Below, piece after piece: positions 36,486-45,845 of a stretch of 64,000 nucleotides of DNA. The first letter of the stretch is position 1. Every line of letters starts with the position of its first letter. Both the position numbers and the translations under genes were made by a program. The DNA comes from Acidimicrobiia bacterium. GTDB lineage: Bacteria; Actinomycetota; Acidimicrobiia; Acidimicrobiales; Aldehydirespiratoraceae. The notes beneath the pieces are model-generated. The model was not told the origin of the DNA, ran no database searches, and saw only the letters and a program-made list of their open reading frames with translations. The DNA lies in assembly GCA_022820805.1 (NCBI GenBank), contig JAJEEV010000015.1:20565-84564 (forward strand), read 5' to 3'.

Positions 36486-37901
36486 GTGACCGACGATCTG
36501 ATCAGGCTGAGCGCACGCCGGGTGGTGACCGGCCTAGCGGCGGGCGACATCAGCCCGCACGACGCCCTCGACGCGGTCCAGGCCCGCATAGAGGCGGTCG
36601 ACCCGCTCGTGAACGCCCTGCCCACCCGCTGCTTCGACCGGGCGAGAGGTCACGCCGACCGGCTCCTGCAGGCTCCGCCCGCCGAACGCGGCGTGCTCGC
36701 CGGCCTGCCTGTGCCGATCAAGGATCTCACGAACGTCGCCGGCGTGCGCACGACCTACGGATCGCGGCTGATGGAGAACTTCGTCCCGGACCGATCCGAC
36801 GTCGTTGTCGAGACGATCGAAGCCCAGGGCGGGGTCGTCTACGCAATGTCGAACACCCCCGAGTTCGGCGCAGGCGGCAACACGTTCAACGACGTCTTCG
36901 GTCCCACCCGCAATCCTCACGATCTGCGCCTCACCCCCGGCGGGTCCTCGGGTGGCGCGGCCGCCGCCCTCGCCACCGGCATGGCCTGGCTGGCCCAAGG
37001 CTCGGACCTGGCCGGCTCGCTGCGCACGCCCGCGAGCTTCTGCGGCGTCACCAGCCTTCGCCCCTCACCGGGTCGGGTGGCCACCGGGCCCACGCTGGTG
37101 CCCTTCCAGGTGCACTCCCAGCAGGGGCCGATGGCCCGCGACATCGCCGACCTCGCGCTGTTCGCCGACGCGATGGTGGGCGAGAGCCCCCGCGCCGGAC
37201 TCGGCAAGCCCCCGCCAACCCAGTCGTTCCGCAGCGCCGCAGCCTCGCCGCAGGCGCCGGCACGGGTGGCGTTCAGCGTCGACCTCGGCGTGACCGAGAC
37301 GGCTCCGGCAGTCGCTGACGTGTGCCGCCGGGCGGTGGACGCACTGGAGCGCGACGGCGTCACCGTCGTTGCCGACCACCCCGACCTCTCCGATGCCGAG
37401 GTGGCGTTCGACGTCCCGCGGGCGCTCCTGTTCGCCGCCCTACTGGGGGCTGCACTCCCCGAAGTGCGCAATGTCCTCAAGCCCGAGCTGGTGTGGAACA
37501 TCGAACGCGGCCTCGCCGTGGATGGCGATGCCGTGCGTGCCGCGCTCGCGGCCCAAGCACAGGTCTTCGAGTTCGCGGCGGAGTTCATGAGCGGCTACGA
37601 CCTGCTGATCTGCCCGGCCGCCACCGTGCTGCCGTTCCCCATCGAGGAGCGTTACGTCGGCTACGGCGACGGGCTCCCGCCGAGCGAGTACTACCGGTGG
37701 CTCACGATCGCGGCGGCAGTGAGCACCACCACCCTGCCGGTCATCACCATTCCCTGCGGTCGCTCCGACACCGGCCTCCCGGTGGGGATCCAGCTGATCG
37801 GTCGCCCCCACGGAGAGCTGAGCCTGTTCTCGGCGGCCAGCCACATCGAGCATGTGCTTGGGAGCAGCCAAGCCGTCGTCGACGTCACCCCGCCCGACTA
37901 G
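36486..37901 (+). CDS. Amidase (amidase signature family)
   Basis: GLPVPIKDLTNVAGVRTTYGS, LTPGGSSGGAAAALATGMAWLAQGSDLAGSLRTPASFCG. Confidence 0.93.
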   Translation: MTDDLIRLSARRVVTGLAAGDISPHDALDAVQARIEAVDPLVNALPTRCFDRARGHADRLLQAPPAERGVLAGLPVPIKDLTNVAGVRTTYGSRLMENFVPDRSDVVVETIEAQGGVVYAMSNTPEFGAGGNTFNDVFGPTRNPHDLRLTPGGSSGGAAAALATGMAWLAQGSDLAGSLRTPASFCGVTSLRPSPGRVATGPTLVPFQVHSQQGPMARDIADLALFADAMVGESPRAGLGKPPPTQSFRSAAASPQAPARVAFSVDLGVTETAPAVADVCRRAVDALERDGVTVVADHPDLSDAEVAFDVPRALLFAALLGAALPEVRNVLKPELVWNIERGLAVDGDAVRAALAAQAQVFEFAAEFMSGYDLLICPAATVLPFPIEERYVGYGDGLPPSEYYRWLTIAAAVSTTTLPVITIPCGRSDTGLPVGIQLIGRPHGELSLFSAASHIEHVLGSSQAVVDVTPPD

Positions 37902-38045
37902 CGCCGGCAAGCACTCCTCACCCTGCACGCCGGCCCGTTCGACCAGCTCCTCATCGCCCGGGCCGCCGCTGAGGGCCGCATCCTCGTCGCGGTCGACGCG
38001 CTCGCCGACCCGATCAAGGCCCTCGCCGGATCGCCGCTACCCGCT
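37902..38045 (+). pseudogene. Decayed C-terminal fragment of a PIN-domain (VapC-like) toxin
   Basis: In frame after the amidase stop: RRQALLTLHAGPFDQLLIARAAAEGRILVAVDALADPIKAL, resembling the LHxDPFDRLLIAQAxxEGLxLVTxD PIN signature; no start. Confidence 0.6.
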
Positions 38046-39516
38046 TGTCGAGAGGCAACAGCGGCTCGGCAGCGTCGGATGAGAAGCGGCCGGGGCCTGC
38101 CCTGGCGCCCGGGCTGCGCGGAACTGCCTTCTTGCTGGACGGTCCGGCCGAGCGACCGTCCCGCGGCCCGTTAGCTGATCGGCCGCGGCCGGGTGGCGGC
38201 TCGTGGGCGTGGGCGGGTCCGTGGCGGATCCGCTCGGGCGGAGCGATGGTGTAGAGGCCCCGCCCGTCGGGCACGACCCGCCAGCCGTGGCGGTGGACCT
38301 TCTGATGGCAGATCCAGCACAGCAGCATCAGGTTGTCGATGTCGGTGCGTCCGCCTTGTGAGACGGGCCTGATGTGGTGGCCATCACAGATCCACATATC
38401 GGCGCCACAGCCCCCGCAGGCGCCGTAGCGGGCCCGTAGCGCGTTCATCTGCGCCTTGGTAACCAATCGCTTGGTGTGGCCGTGCCATAGCGGCATACCT
38501 TCACCGCTGAACACCACCCCCTTGATCCTGGCGTTGCAGAAATGCTCCTCGAGCACGCTCTGGGGGATCGTGCCGCCGCCTGCGACCTCGGCGAAGGCGG
38601 CGGTGCCGTCGGCGCTGAGATGCTGCACGATGGTGACGTCAGCCGACAACCGCCCGCACCCGCACTTGCCAGCAACGTCGCTGGTGCCGGCCGCCCCGCG
38701 GCCAACCCCATTCACGCCGTCGCTCGCGCCGTTGGGACCCTGGCCAATCCCGCTCGCCTTGCTGGGATCATCTGCCGGGTTGCCGGGGTTCTTGGAGTAC
38801 ATGCTGCCGTGCGAGGTCAGAGTGTCAAGTGCGTCGGCCATTCGCTGGTCGCGGCTGCGCTTCTCCCCGCCCGGGCTGTGCAGGTCGGCACGGCGGAGCC
38901 GCTCGGCCTCCAGGTCGAACCGCTTGCGCACCTTGGCCCCGGTGACCGGATCGAGTTCGCCCCGCAGATGCACCATCCCGTCATCGCCGTCCCAGAAGCT
39001 CAACCGTCGCCGCGCCCGCTGCCGCCGGTATAGACCCTCACCGTCATCGTCCTGGCGCGGCGCCGCCCATCGGTCTGCCTCACGTCGGAACTGCTCAGGC
39101 GACAACATTGCTGCCTTGGCCAGCAGCTCGCCATCCCCGTCGACCTGTCGTGCGCTGGTCTTCTCGCATGTGGCGGCCAGCGTCTTGGCATTGGCCACCG
39201 AGATCTCACCGCTCTCCAGCGCGTCGCGCACCGCAGGCATCTCCTGGAGCCGCTCGACAGTCTTGACCTGGCTGGTCGCGTCCCGCTTGGACAATCCCGC
39301 GGCCCGGGCCAGCACCCCCGCACCACCGTCACCGTGGCGATCCCGCCTCGCCACCAACGCCGCCGCGTCCGCCTGCAACACCGCCACCTGGGACGCGAAC
39401 GCCTTGGACTCGTCCAACACCCACCGTGCGTCCACGGTGGACACGGCCCCGCCGTCGACCAGCCGGATCAACTCCGCCAGCCCCTCCCTCACGTGTCGCG
39501 TCGCCTCGATCACCAT
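38014..39516 (-). CDS. DUF222 / 13E12-type HNH endonuclease domain protein
   Basis: DUF222-like N-terminus and CGGCGADMWICDGHHIRPVSQGGRTDIDNLMLLCWICHQKVH HNH motif. Confidence 0.9.
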   Translation of the reverse strand: MVIEATRHVREGLAELIRLVDGGAVSTVDARWVLDESKAFASQVAVLQADAAALVARRDRHGDGGAGVLARAAGLSKRDATSQVKTVERLQEMPAVRDALESGEISVANAKTLAATCEKTSARQVDGDGELLAKAAMLSPEQFRREADRWAAPRQDDDGEGLYRRQRARRRLSFWDGDDGMVHLRGELDPVTGAKVRKRFDLEAERLRRADLHSPGGEKRSRDQRMADALDTLTSHGSMYSKNPGNPADDPSKASGIGQGPNGASDGVNGVGRGAAGTSDVAGKCGCGRLSADVTIVQHLSADGTAAFAEVAGGGTIPQSVLEEHFCNARIKGVVFSGEGMPLWHGHTKRLVTKAQMNALRARYGACGGCGADMWICDGHHIRPVSQGGRTDIDNLMLLCWICHQKVHRHGWRVVPDGRGLYTIAPPERIRHGPAHAHEPPPGRGRSANGPRDGRSAGPSSKKAVPRSPGARAGPGRFSSDAAEPLLPLDKRVAAIRRGP

Positions 39517-39669
39517 GAACACATCATGCCAAGGGGGTATGACATTCATAAGTGAGTTTCAGGAAATATCAGTATTTTACCTTGTTAACAGCGCCGCGTC
39601 CGGATCGGTCCGGTGCAGATGAAGACGGCCCCGCTGACGGTCAGGGGGACGGGCCCGTCGCCCACCGGG

Positions 39670-40230
39670 CTATGGGGTGTGGGACGTCAGGAGGGTCTGG
39701 TAGGCGTCGAGGGTGTCGGTGTTGAAGCACACGAAGCGCACCAGGCGTACCCTCGTCGACGCCGACTGGACCGTGGCAACCGCGATGGCTGCCGCCGGCT
39801 CGGCGGGATAGCCGTACACACCGGTGGAGATGGCAGGGAAGGCCACCGACTCGGCACCGGCCGCGTCGGCGCGGGCCAAGGACGACCGGTAGCACGACGC
39901 CAACAACTCGGGCTCGCCCCGGGTCCCTCCGTGCCAGACCGGGCCCACGGTGTGGATCACCCAGCGGGCTTCGAGCCGGAAGCCGGGGGTGATCTTGGCG
40001 TCGCCCGTCTCGCAACCGCCCAGAGTCCGGCAATGCTCCAGCAACTCGGGACCGGCGGCCCGGTGGATAGCCCCATCAACACCACCGCCGCCGAGCAGCG
40101 ACGAGTTGGCCGCATTGACGATGGCGTCGACCCGCTCAGCGGTGATGTCGCCCAGCGAGGCCTCCAGCCCGGGCCGCGAACGGCCTGCGTCCCCGGCCGC
40201 CAACCGTCCTGAGCCCTCCACGACCGCCAT
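39670..40230 (-). CDS. Macro domain protein (O-acetyl-ADP-ribose deacetylase-like)
   Basis: [38 protein letters not shown]...[36 protein letters not shown] 40230. Confidence 0.93.
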   Translation of the reverse strand: MAVVEGSGRLAAGDAGRSRPGLEASLGDITAERVDAIVNAANSSLLGGGGVDGAIHRAAGPELLEHCRTLGGCETGDAKITPGFRLEARWVIHTVGPVWHGGTRGEPELLASCYRSSLARADAAGAESVAFPAISTGVYGYPAEPAAAIAVATVQSASTRVRLVRFVCFNTDTLDAYQTLLTSHTP

Positions 40231-40280
40231 TCTGCCCGCTGCCGGCGTGGCGAGTCCCGGATGGACAGGCTCGCAGCGCG

Positions 40281-41114
40281 TCAGCCGGCGGCGATGAGAG
40301 CGACGGCCACCAGTGCGACGCCGAGTCCCAGCATCTGGATCTTGCGCAGCCTCTCCCGGAACACGATCCAGGCCCAGAACACGGTCGCGGCCGGGAACAG
40401 CGAGTTGAGGACGGCTGCCACCGAGATCGACCCCACTCGGCTCGCAGTCAGGAACATCGTGTTGCCCGCAGTAACCAGCGCCGCGATGCCGATCACCAGC
40501 GGCCAGCTGCCTCGAGACATCGACGGCCCGAGCCGCTTGACGCCCATGACCGCGGCGAGCACTACGAACCCGGATCCCCGCGCCGCCACGATCGGCCACA
40601 GACCGCTGTCCTCGCCCGAATTGGCGAGGCAGACGAACAGCAGTCCGATCCCGACCGCCCCGCCCAACCCGTAAAGGACGCTGGACCCGACGGTGCCGCG
40701 CTGATCGGAACGGCCGATACTGACCAAGCCGATGGCTACCAGGCCGAGCAGCACCCCGGCGGTTGCGGCCGAGGACAGGGTGTCGTCGCCGAAGAGCGAC
40801 TCGACGATCACGGGCAGCGCGGCCGCTCCCACGCCGGCCACCGGAGCCGCGATGCTGACTCGCGTGCGGGCGTACCCCGCGTAGAGCGCCACCAGCCCGA
40901 GCGCCAGCGCGACCCCGCCCACGGCCCCCCACCCAATATCGGCAGGCGTTACGTGGCCAACCACGATCAGCGCGGCGACGAACGCCAGGACGAATCCCAC
41001 GAGCGTCGAGGTCGCGGTTACGACGACGGGGTTGGCCCGTCGGCTGGCCAGCCCGCCCAGGAAGTCAGACGTCCCCACCGACATCGCGGCCAGCAGGCCC
41101 AACAGCACCGTCAC
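40281..41114 (-). CDS. EamA/DMT family transporter
   Basis: Ten-TM-like hydrophobic ORF with internal repeat; start inferred at GTG 41114 (upstream ORF is low-complexity antisense). Confidence 0.85.
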   Translation of the reverse strand: MTVLLGLLAAMSVGTSDFLGGLASRRANPVVVTATSTLVGFVLAFVAALIVVGHVTPADIGWGAVGGVALALGLVALYAGYARTRVSIAAPVAGVGAAALPVIVESLFGDDTLSSAATAGVLLGLVAIGLVSIGRSDQRGTVGSSVLYGLGGAVGIGLLFVCLANSGEDSGLWPIVAARGSGFVVLAAVMGVKRLGPSMSRGSWPLVIGIAALVTAGNTMFLTASRVGSISVAAVLNSLFPAATVFWAWIVFRERLRKIQMLGLGVALVAVALIAAG

Positions 41115-41223
41115 GACGACATCACCCCGCGAGTCTGACCGACCCGCCACTCGGCTGTCGAAGCCGCCATGCGGCACCGCCGCGGTCTCGACCGGCCGGA
41201 AGACCGGCGCGTACTGTCGGGGC

Positions 41224-41706
41224 ATGCCGCGGCTGTTCGTCGCCGTCTGGCCGCCCGACAGCGTGCTGAGGGGACTGGCTGCCATGCCGCGGCCCGTGGT
41301 GGACGGTCTGCGCTGGACCAAGCCTGAGCGCCTGCACATCACCCTCCGATTCCTGGGCCAGTGCAACGAGACCGACGTCCAGGAGGCGCTGGCCGCTGCC
41401 GAGCTTCCGGCGGTCCAGGCGACGCTGGGGCCGCACGTCAAGCAGCTGGGGCGCGGCATCCTGATGGTCCCGGTCGAGGGCCTCGACGACCTGGCTGCCG
41501 CGGTGGAGGCGGCCATCGCCCCGCTGGGCCTGTCATCGCCGGATCATCCCTTCACCGGCCACCTCACCGTGGCCCGGTTCAAGCGCAAGCCCCCGCCCGG
41601 CTACCGGCCAGCGCTGGAAGCGTCGTTCCCGGTGACGGAGATAGCGCTCGTCAGGACCGAGCCGTCCGGCTCCTACACCAACGTCGAACGCTGCACACTG
41701 TCCTGA
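41224..41706 (+). CDS. thpR: RNA 2',3'-cyclic phosphodiesterase (2H phosphoesterase)
   Basis: MPRLFVAVWPP, LHITLRFLG and HLTVARFK (two HxT motifs). Confidence 0.92.
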   Translation: MPRLFVAVWPPDSVLRGLAAMPRPVVDGLRWTKPERLHITLRFLGQCNETDVQEALAAAELPAVQATLGPHVKQLGRGILMVPVEGLDDLAAAVEAAIAPLGLSSPDHPFTGHLTVARFKRKPPPGYRPALEASFPVTEIALVRTEPSGSYTNVERCTLS

Positions 41707-41770
41707 CTCGGCCGCCACGCTCCGCACTTGACCGCGTCCTCGGGCGCGGGCTCGAACAGTCCGCCCGCCG

Positions 41771-42136
41771 TCAGGAATCGAGACCGAGCACCAGCCGCAG
41801 GCCAGCCTCGACACGCCACATGGTCGCAGCATCGACCTCTCCGACGCGATCGTCGAGGCGCGTCTTGTCGAGGGTCAGTACTTGAGTCACGTTCACGACC
41901 GAGTCCCGGCGCAGGCCCGAGTCGGTCCCCGTCAACTCGACGTTGCCGGGCGACTCGGCCAGTTCAACGTTCGACGAGATCGCCACACCGACCACCGTGT
42001 TCAATCGGCTGAGGTTGAACGAGTCCGCCGACACCACCAGTATCGGCCGCCGGTAGCCGGGTCCCGATCCAGCGGGTTCCGGCAGGTTCGCCCACCAGAT
42101 CTCGCCGCGCGCCGGCCCATCCGGCACCGTCACCAC
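41771..42136 (-). CDS. MazF-type endoribonuclease toxin
   Basis: RGEIWWANLPEPAGSGPGYRRPILVVSADSFN...NVTQVLTLDKTRL. Confidence 0.9.
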   Translation of the reverse strand: MVTVPDGPARGEIWWANLPEPAGSGPGYRRPILVVSADSFNLSRLNTVVGVAISSNVELAESPGNVELTGTDSGLRRDSVVNVTQVLTLDKTRLDDRVGEVDAATMWRVEAGLRLVLGLDS

Positions 42137-42363
42137 TCCTCGCGCAGGGCCTCGGACTGGGCCGCGGCCAGTCCGCGATCAAGGCGCGAGTCGACTCTGC
42201 TGTACACCTCGTCGAGCTGTCGGGTGATCTCGGTTCGGTCCTCACGGCTCACGAGCAACGCGAGCGCCTGGGCGTAGAGCTGGGACCGGGACAGCTTGCG
42301 GCGCTTGGCCAGACGGTCGGCCTCGGCGAACAGAGGATCGGGAATGGACACTGCAACCTTCAT
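42130..42363 (-). CDS. MazE-like RHH antitoxin
   Basis: MKVAVSIPDPLFAEADRLAKRRKLSRSQLYAQALALLV; overlaps the toxin gene; start ATG 42363. Confidence 0.88.
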   Translation of the reverse strand: MKVAVSIPDPLFAEADRLAKRRKLSRSQLYAQALALLVSREDRTEITRQLDEVYSRVDSRLDRGLAAAQSEALREEW

Positions 42364-42370
42364 GCCCGGA

Positions 42371-42385
42371 TCATACCTGGTATGA
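42371..42385. promoter_or_regulatory. Candidate MazEF autoregulatory operator
   Basis: Perfect 7-1-7 palindrome TCATACC-T-GGTATGA ending 8 nt upstream of the antitoxin ATG (strand -). Confidence 0.6.
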
Positions 42386-42454
42386 CCACCTCCCGCGAAG
42401 TCACTGGGACACGTGCGAGACACCTGCGACTTGGAGATACCCGAGGGCAGCGGA

Positions 42455-43348
42455 TCAGTCGAGCAGGGCGTCGGAGCGGACCCTGCGCCGCTCGGCCTCC
42501 TCGTGGGCGGGAAGCACGCGGCCGAAGAGCTGGCGGGTGCGCTCGACCCGACCGATCACCCCCGGCTCCAGCGTGTAGGCGAAGATGGCGGCATGGCGGG
42601 GCCGGGACCCGGCGCCCACCCGGGTGACCCGGTGCAGCGAATGACGGCCCCGGAAGATCTGCAGGTCACCAGGCCGCAGGTCGAGGGTGCGAACCCCCTC
42701 ACGGCCACCGGCCAGAACCCCGGCGATGGCGTCGAAGCCCTCGTCGTCGGCTGAGCGGATCTGCGGGACGTACTCGAACAGGCCGCCCTCGTCGCCGGGC
42801 TGCACCAGCACCGTCACCGCGAAGTCGTTGGTGTCGAAGTGCCACGTGAACTGCTGGCCCGGATCGCAGATGTTGGCGGTGAGCCCGGCCAGCGGGTCGT
42901 CGTAGCAGTACAGGGCCCCGATTTCGAGGCAGTCGGCGATGAACCGGGCCACCTCCGGCGCCCTGAACAGCGTGTCGGTGGCGCAGCCGCCTTCCCAGGC
43001 GTCGCCGGGAATGAACCCGCTGGAGCGCTCGATGAAGGTGTTGACCGGATGGCCGGGCGGGTAGTCCGGGTTGAACGACGTGTGGAAGTACGGGTTCATC
43101 ACCTGGGTGGAGTAGTGGGTGGCGTGCTTGCGCTCGCCGATCTCGTCGTTCAGCGCGGAAACCGCGTCCGGCAGCACGAAGCCGCCGAGCACCGCACAGC
43201 CCTCGGACCGCAGGCCGGCTCGGGCCCCGTCCACCGCGGCCACATAGCCCGCAGAGGCCGGGGCGTGAATCGGGAACACCTGCAGATCGACCAGGTCCGC
43301 CAGATCGATGGGGGCTGCGTACTGCATCAGTCCTCCTTGGCCGTTCAT
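42455..43348 (-). CDS. Phytanoyl-CoA dioxygenase-like Fe(II)/2OG oxygenase
   Basis: FTWHFDTNDFAVTVLVQPGDEGGLFEY (HxD), RPGDLQIFRGRHSLHRVTRV distal His/Arg; start 43348 or 43327. Confidence 0.75.
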   Translation of the reverse strand: MNGQGGLMQYAAPIDLADLVDLQVFPIHAPASAGYVAAVDGARAGLRSEGCAVLGGFVLPDAVSALNDEIGERKHATHYSTQVMNPYFHTSFNPDYPPGHPVNTFIERSSGFIPGDAWEGGCATDTLFRAPEVARFIADCLEIGALYCYDDPLAGLTANICDPGQQFTWHFDTNDFAVTVLVQPGDEGGLFEYVPQIRSADDEGFDAIAGVLAGGREGVRTLDLRPGDLQIFRGRHSLHRVTRVGAGSRPRHAAIFAYTLEPGVIGRVERTRQLFGRVLPAHEEAERRRVRSDALLD

Positions 43349-44295
43349 CTCTCCCAGTGAGGGGTCCACTCGCCCTCCAGACGCATCGACACTCCAGCAT
43401 CGTCCTCGATCTGTCGAGCGACGCACATCTCGCCGGCGTCCAGGCCGTAGCGACCGGCGGCCCGCTCGAAGGCAGTCCGGGCCGCCGCGGTGACCGGCAG
43501 ATCCGCGCCGACATGCGATTCGAGGTCGGCCAGAAGGCCCAGGTCCTTGACGCACAGCGCCAGGGGGAACGAGGGGTCGTAGTGACCGGCGAAGATGCTG
43601 GGGGCGTCATGGCGGGCCACGAAGCTGTCGCCGACGCTGTCGAGAATGGCCCGCCACAATGTCCCCAGTTCCACGCCGTTGGCGACGCCCACCGCGAACC
43701 CCTCCCCCAGCGCGGCCGCGGCCGCGAACCACAGCTGGTTGGTCACGAGCTTCACGACGTTGCCGGAGCCCAGGGGCCCGCACTCGATGACGGTTCCGAG
43801 ATGCTCCAGCACCGGCCTGGCCGATGCCACCGCACCGGGGGCGCCACCGGCGAACAGGGTGAGCGTCCCCTGGCGGGCGCCGTCGACCGCGCCCGTCACA
43901 GGAGAGTCCACCACTGAGACGCCTTCGGGAGCGCCCGCGGCCAGTTCCAGCACCAGCTCCCGGCTGTTGGTCGTGAGGTCCACCCACACCGACCCCGGCT
44001 CGAGCGCTCCGAGCGCGCCGCCGGGCCCGTTCATCACGGCCTCGGCCTGCGCTGGTCCGGGCAGCGACGTCATGAACAGGTCGGCACCGCGGGCACAGTC
44101 GCGGACCGACGCAGCAGCAACCGCCCCGCCCTCCACGGCCACGGCCAGTGCGTCGGCGTCCAGGTCGTAGGCGGCAACCGGATAGCCCTCACCGGCCAGC
44201 CGCCGACACATCGGGCCGCCCATCGTCCCGAGCCCGACGAAGCCGATCCTCGGCCCACGGCTGCGAGATCCGGGCGCCGTGCCGGTGCTGCCCAT
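43345..44295 (-). CDS. NAD-binding beta-hydroxyacid dehydrogenase (3-hydroxyisobutyrate dehydrogenase-like)
   Basis: IGFVGLGTMGGPMCRRLAGEGYPV, SPVTGAVDGARQGTLTLFAGG, GSGNVVKLVTNQL; start ATG 44295. Confidence 0.9.
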   Translation of the reverse strand: MGSTGTAPGSRSRGPRIGFVGLGTMGGPMCRRLAGEGYPVAAYDLDADALAVAVEGGAVAAASVRDCARGADLFMTSLPGPAQAEAVMNGPGGALGALEPGSVWVDLTTNSRELVLELAAGAPEGVSVVDSPVTGAVDGARQGTLTLFAGGAPGAVASARPVLEHLGTVIECGPLGSGNVVKLVTNQLWFAAAAALGEGFAVGVANGVELGTLWRAILDSVGDSFVARHDAPSIFAGHYDPSFPLALCVKDLGLLADLESHVGADLPVTAAARTAFERAAGRYGLDAGEMCVARQIEDDAGVSMRLEGEWTPHWER

Positions 44296-44378
44296 GGCCG
44301 CAGAATCTAGTGGCCCGCCGGCGTCGTCCCGGACTCGCTGGATCGCCCCGGACGGGCGGCGCCTCGACGGGCGGCGCC

Positions 44379-45689
44379 TCAGACGAGATCGAGAGGGTAG
44401 GTGGACAGCATCTCGTTGCCGGTGTCGGTGACGAGGATCTGCTCTTCGAGCTTGACGCCCTCCCCGCCGTGCTTGGGTCCGACGAAAGCCTCGACGCACA
44501 TCACCGTGCCCGGCTGCAGTTCGGCGTCGTAGCCCTTGCGGCCCCAGCGCTCGCGGGTGAACACCGACGGGTACTCGTCGCACAGGCCGACCCCGTGAGA
44601 CAGCACCGTGTAGCAGTTGTAGTCGTCCAGCGACGGGTACCAGGAGCGTTCCACAATCTCGCTCACCAGAGTGCCGGGCTGGTGCAGTTCGATGTTGCGC
44701 TGGATCTGTTCGGCTGCCAGCGACCACACCTCGTGCTGGGCCGGCGTCGGTCGGCCGTCCCCACACAGCCACGTGCGCGAGATGTCCACACAGGCGCCGT
44801 AAGCGCAGATCATGTCGGTGTCGAACCCCATGAGCTCCCCGGCCTGCACCGGGCGGCTGCTGGCTTCCTGGTACCACGGGTTGGTGCGGGGTCCCGAGGC
44901 CAGCAGCCGGGTCTCGATCCACTCCCCGTAGCGGGCGAGGTTGCCGGCCTGGAGCACCGACCACAGCGCCATCTCGGTGACACCGGGCTCGAAGGCGGCC
45001 CGCATGTCGTCGACGGCGGCCTCGCAGGCATGGACCGCGCAGCGCATGGCCGCGATCTCCTCGGAGGACTTGACCACGCGGGCCTCCTCCATGAGAGCTC
45101 CAGCATCGACAAGAGACACGCCACAAGCCTCCAGCGCTTGCATCCCCACCAGATCGATCCTGTCGATCGCCAGGCGCCGCTCGCCCCGGCCGTGCTCGAC
45201 CAGCAGGTCGGCGATCTCGGCCGCCCAGAGGCCTGCGATCTCGGTGGCCCGGTCGCCGGCGTAGAAGTAGATGTAGGACAGCCCGGGCCGGATCTCGTCC
45301 ACAGCCTCGGAGTGCGTGTCGAGGAACTCGCCCTTGGAGAATTCGAACAGGACCACGGGGCCGTCGGTGGCCACGAACACGTAGCGCACCGCGTTGTGCA
45401 TGGTCCAGATCGACATGTTGGTTGTGTCGGTGGCGTAGCGGATGTTCAACGGGTCATACAGCAGGGCGGCGTCGCATCCCGCGTCCCGAAGTTGCGTCCG
45501 GACCCGCTCCAGGCGGTAGTGCCGGATGGCGCTGCGGTCGGGCGGGCGCAGCCCCGCCGCCATCCACTCGGCCTCCAGCTCCGGGCCGGGGCCCAGAGCG
45601 TGCATGTTGCGGTCACCGTGGTCGAGGAGCCATTCGGGCGGCTCCGCACGGGCAACCCCGATCCTCGGACGGTGCCTCTGCGAGCCCAC
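44379..45689 (-). CDS. M24 family (Xaa-Pro aminopeptidase/creatinase-like) protein
   Basis: VKSSEEIAAMRCAVHACEAAVDDMRAAFEPGVTEMALWSVL..., GFDTDMICAYGACVDISRTWLCG, SHGVGLCDEYPSV. Confidence 0.85.
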   Translation of the reverse strand: MGSQRHRPRIGVARAEPPEWLLDHGDRNMHALGPGPELEAEWMAAGLRPPDRSAIRHYRLERVRTQLRDAGCDAALLYDPLNIRYATDTTNMSIWTMHNAVRYVFVATDGPVVLFEFSKGEFLDTHSEAVDEIRPGLSYIYFYAGDRATEIAGLWAAEIADLLVEHGRGERRLAIDRIDLVGMQALEACGVSLVDAGALMEEARVVKSSEEIAAMRCAVHACEAAVDDMRAAFEPGVTEMALWSVLQAGNLARYGEWIETRLLASGPRTNPWYQEASSRPVQAGELMGFDTDMICAYGACVDISRTWLCGDGRPTPAQHEVWSLAAEQIQRNIELHQPGTLVSEIVERSWYPSLDDYNCYTVLSHGVGLCDEYPSVFTRERWGRKGYDAELQPGTVMCVEAFVGPKHGGEGVKLEEQILVTDTGNEMLSTYPLDLV

Positions 45690-45791
45690 GCGCGAGATTC
45701 TGTCGCGACGCGGGCGCCTCGTAGCGGACCCAACGGAGACGGACCCACCGATCCGGTCCCGGGCTCGGTGGCATGCACTAGAGTCGGTGGC

Positions 45792-45842
45792 ATGGTGGGC
45801 GTCGCCGACGGGTTTCAGGCGATCGCGACGACGAGGTCCTGA
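45792..45842 (+). CDS. Candidate 16-codon leader ORF upstream of MttB-like gene
   Basis: MVGVADGFQAIATTRS*; TAGAGT hexamer 7 nt before its ATG; ends 3 nt before ATG 45846. Confidence 0.3.
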   Translation: MVGVADGFQAIATTRS

Positions 45843-45845
45843 GCG

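Noticed and set aside
37322-37972. 216-aa ORF overlapping the amidase end
   Set aside because: Out-of-frame shadow of the amidase; the meaningful downstream signal is the PIN fragment in the amidase frame
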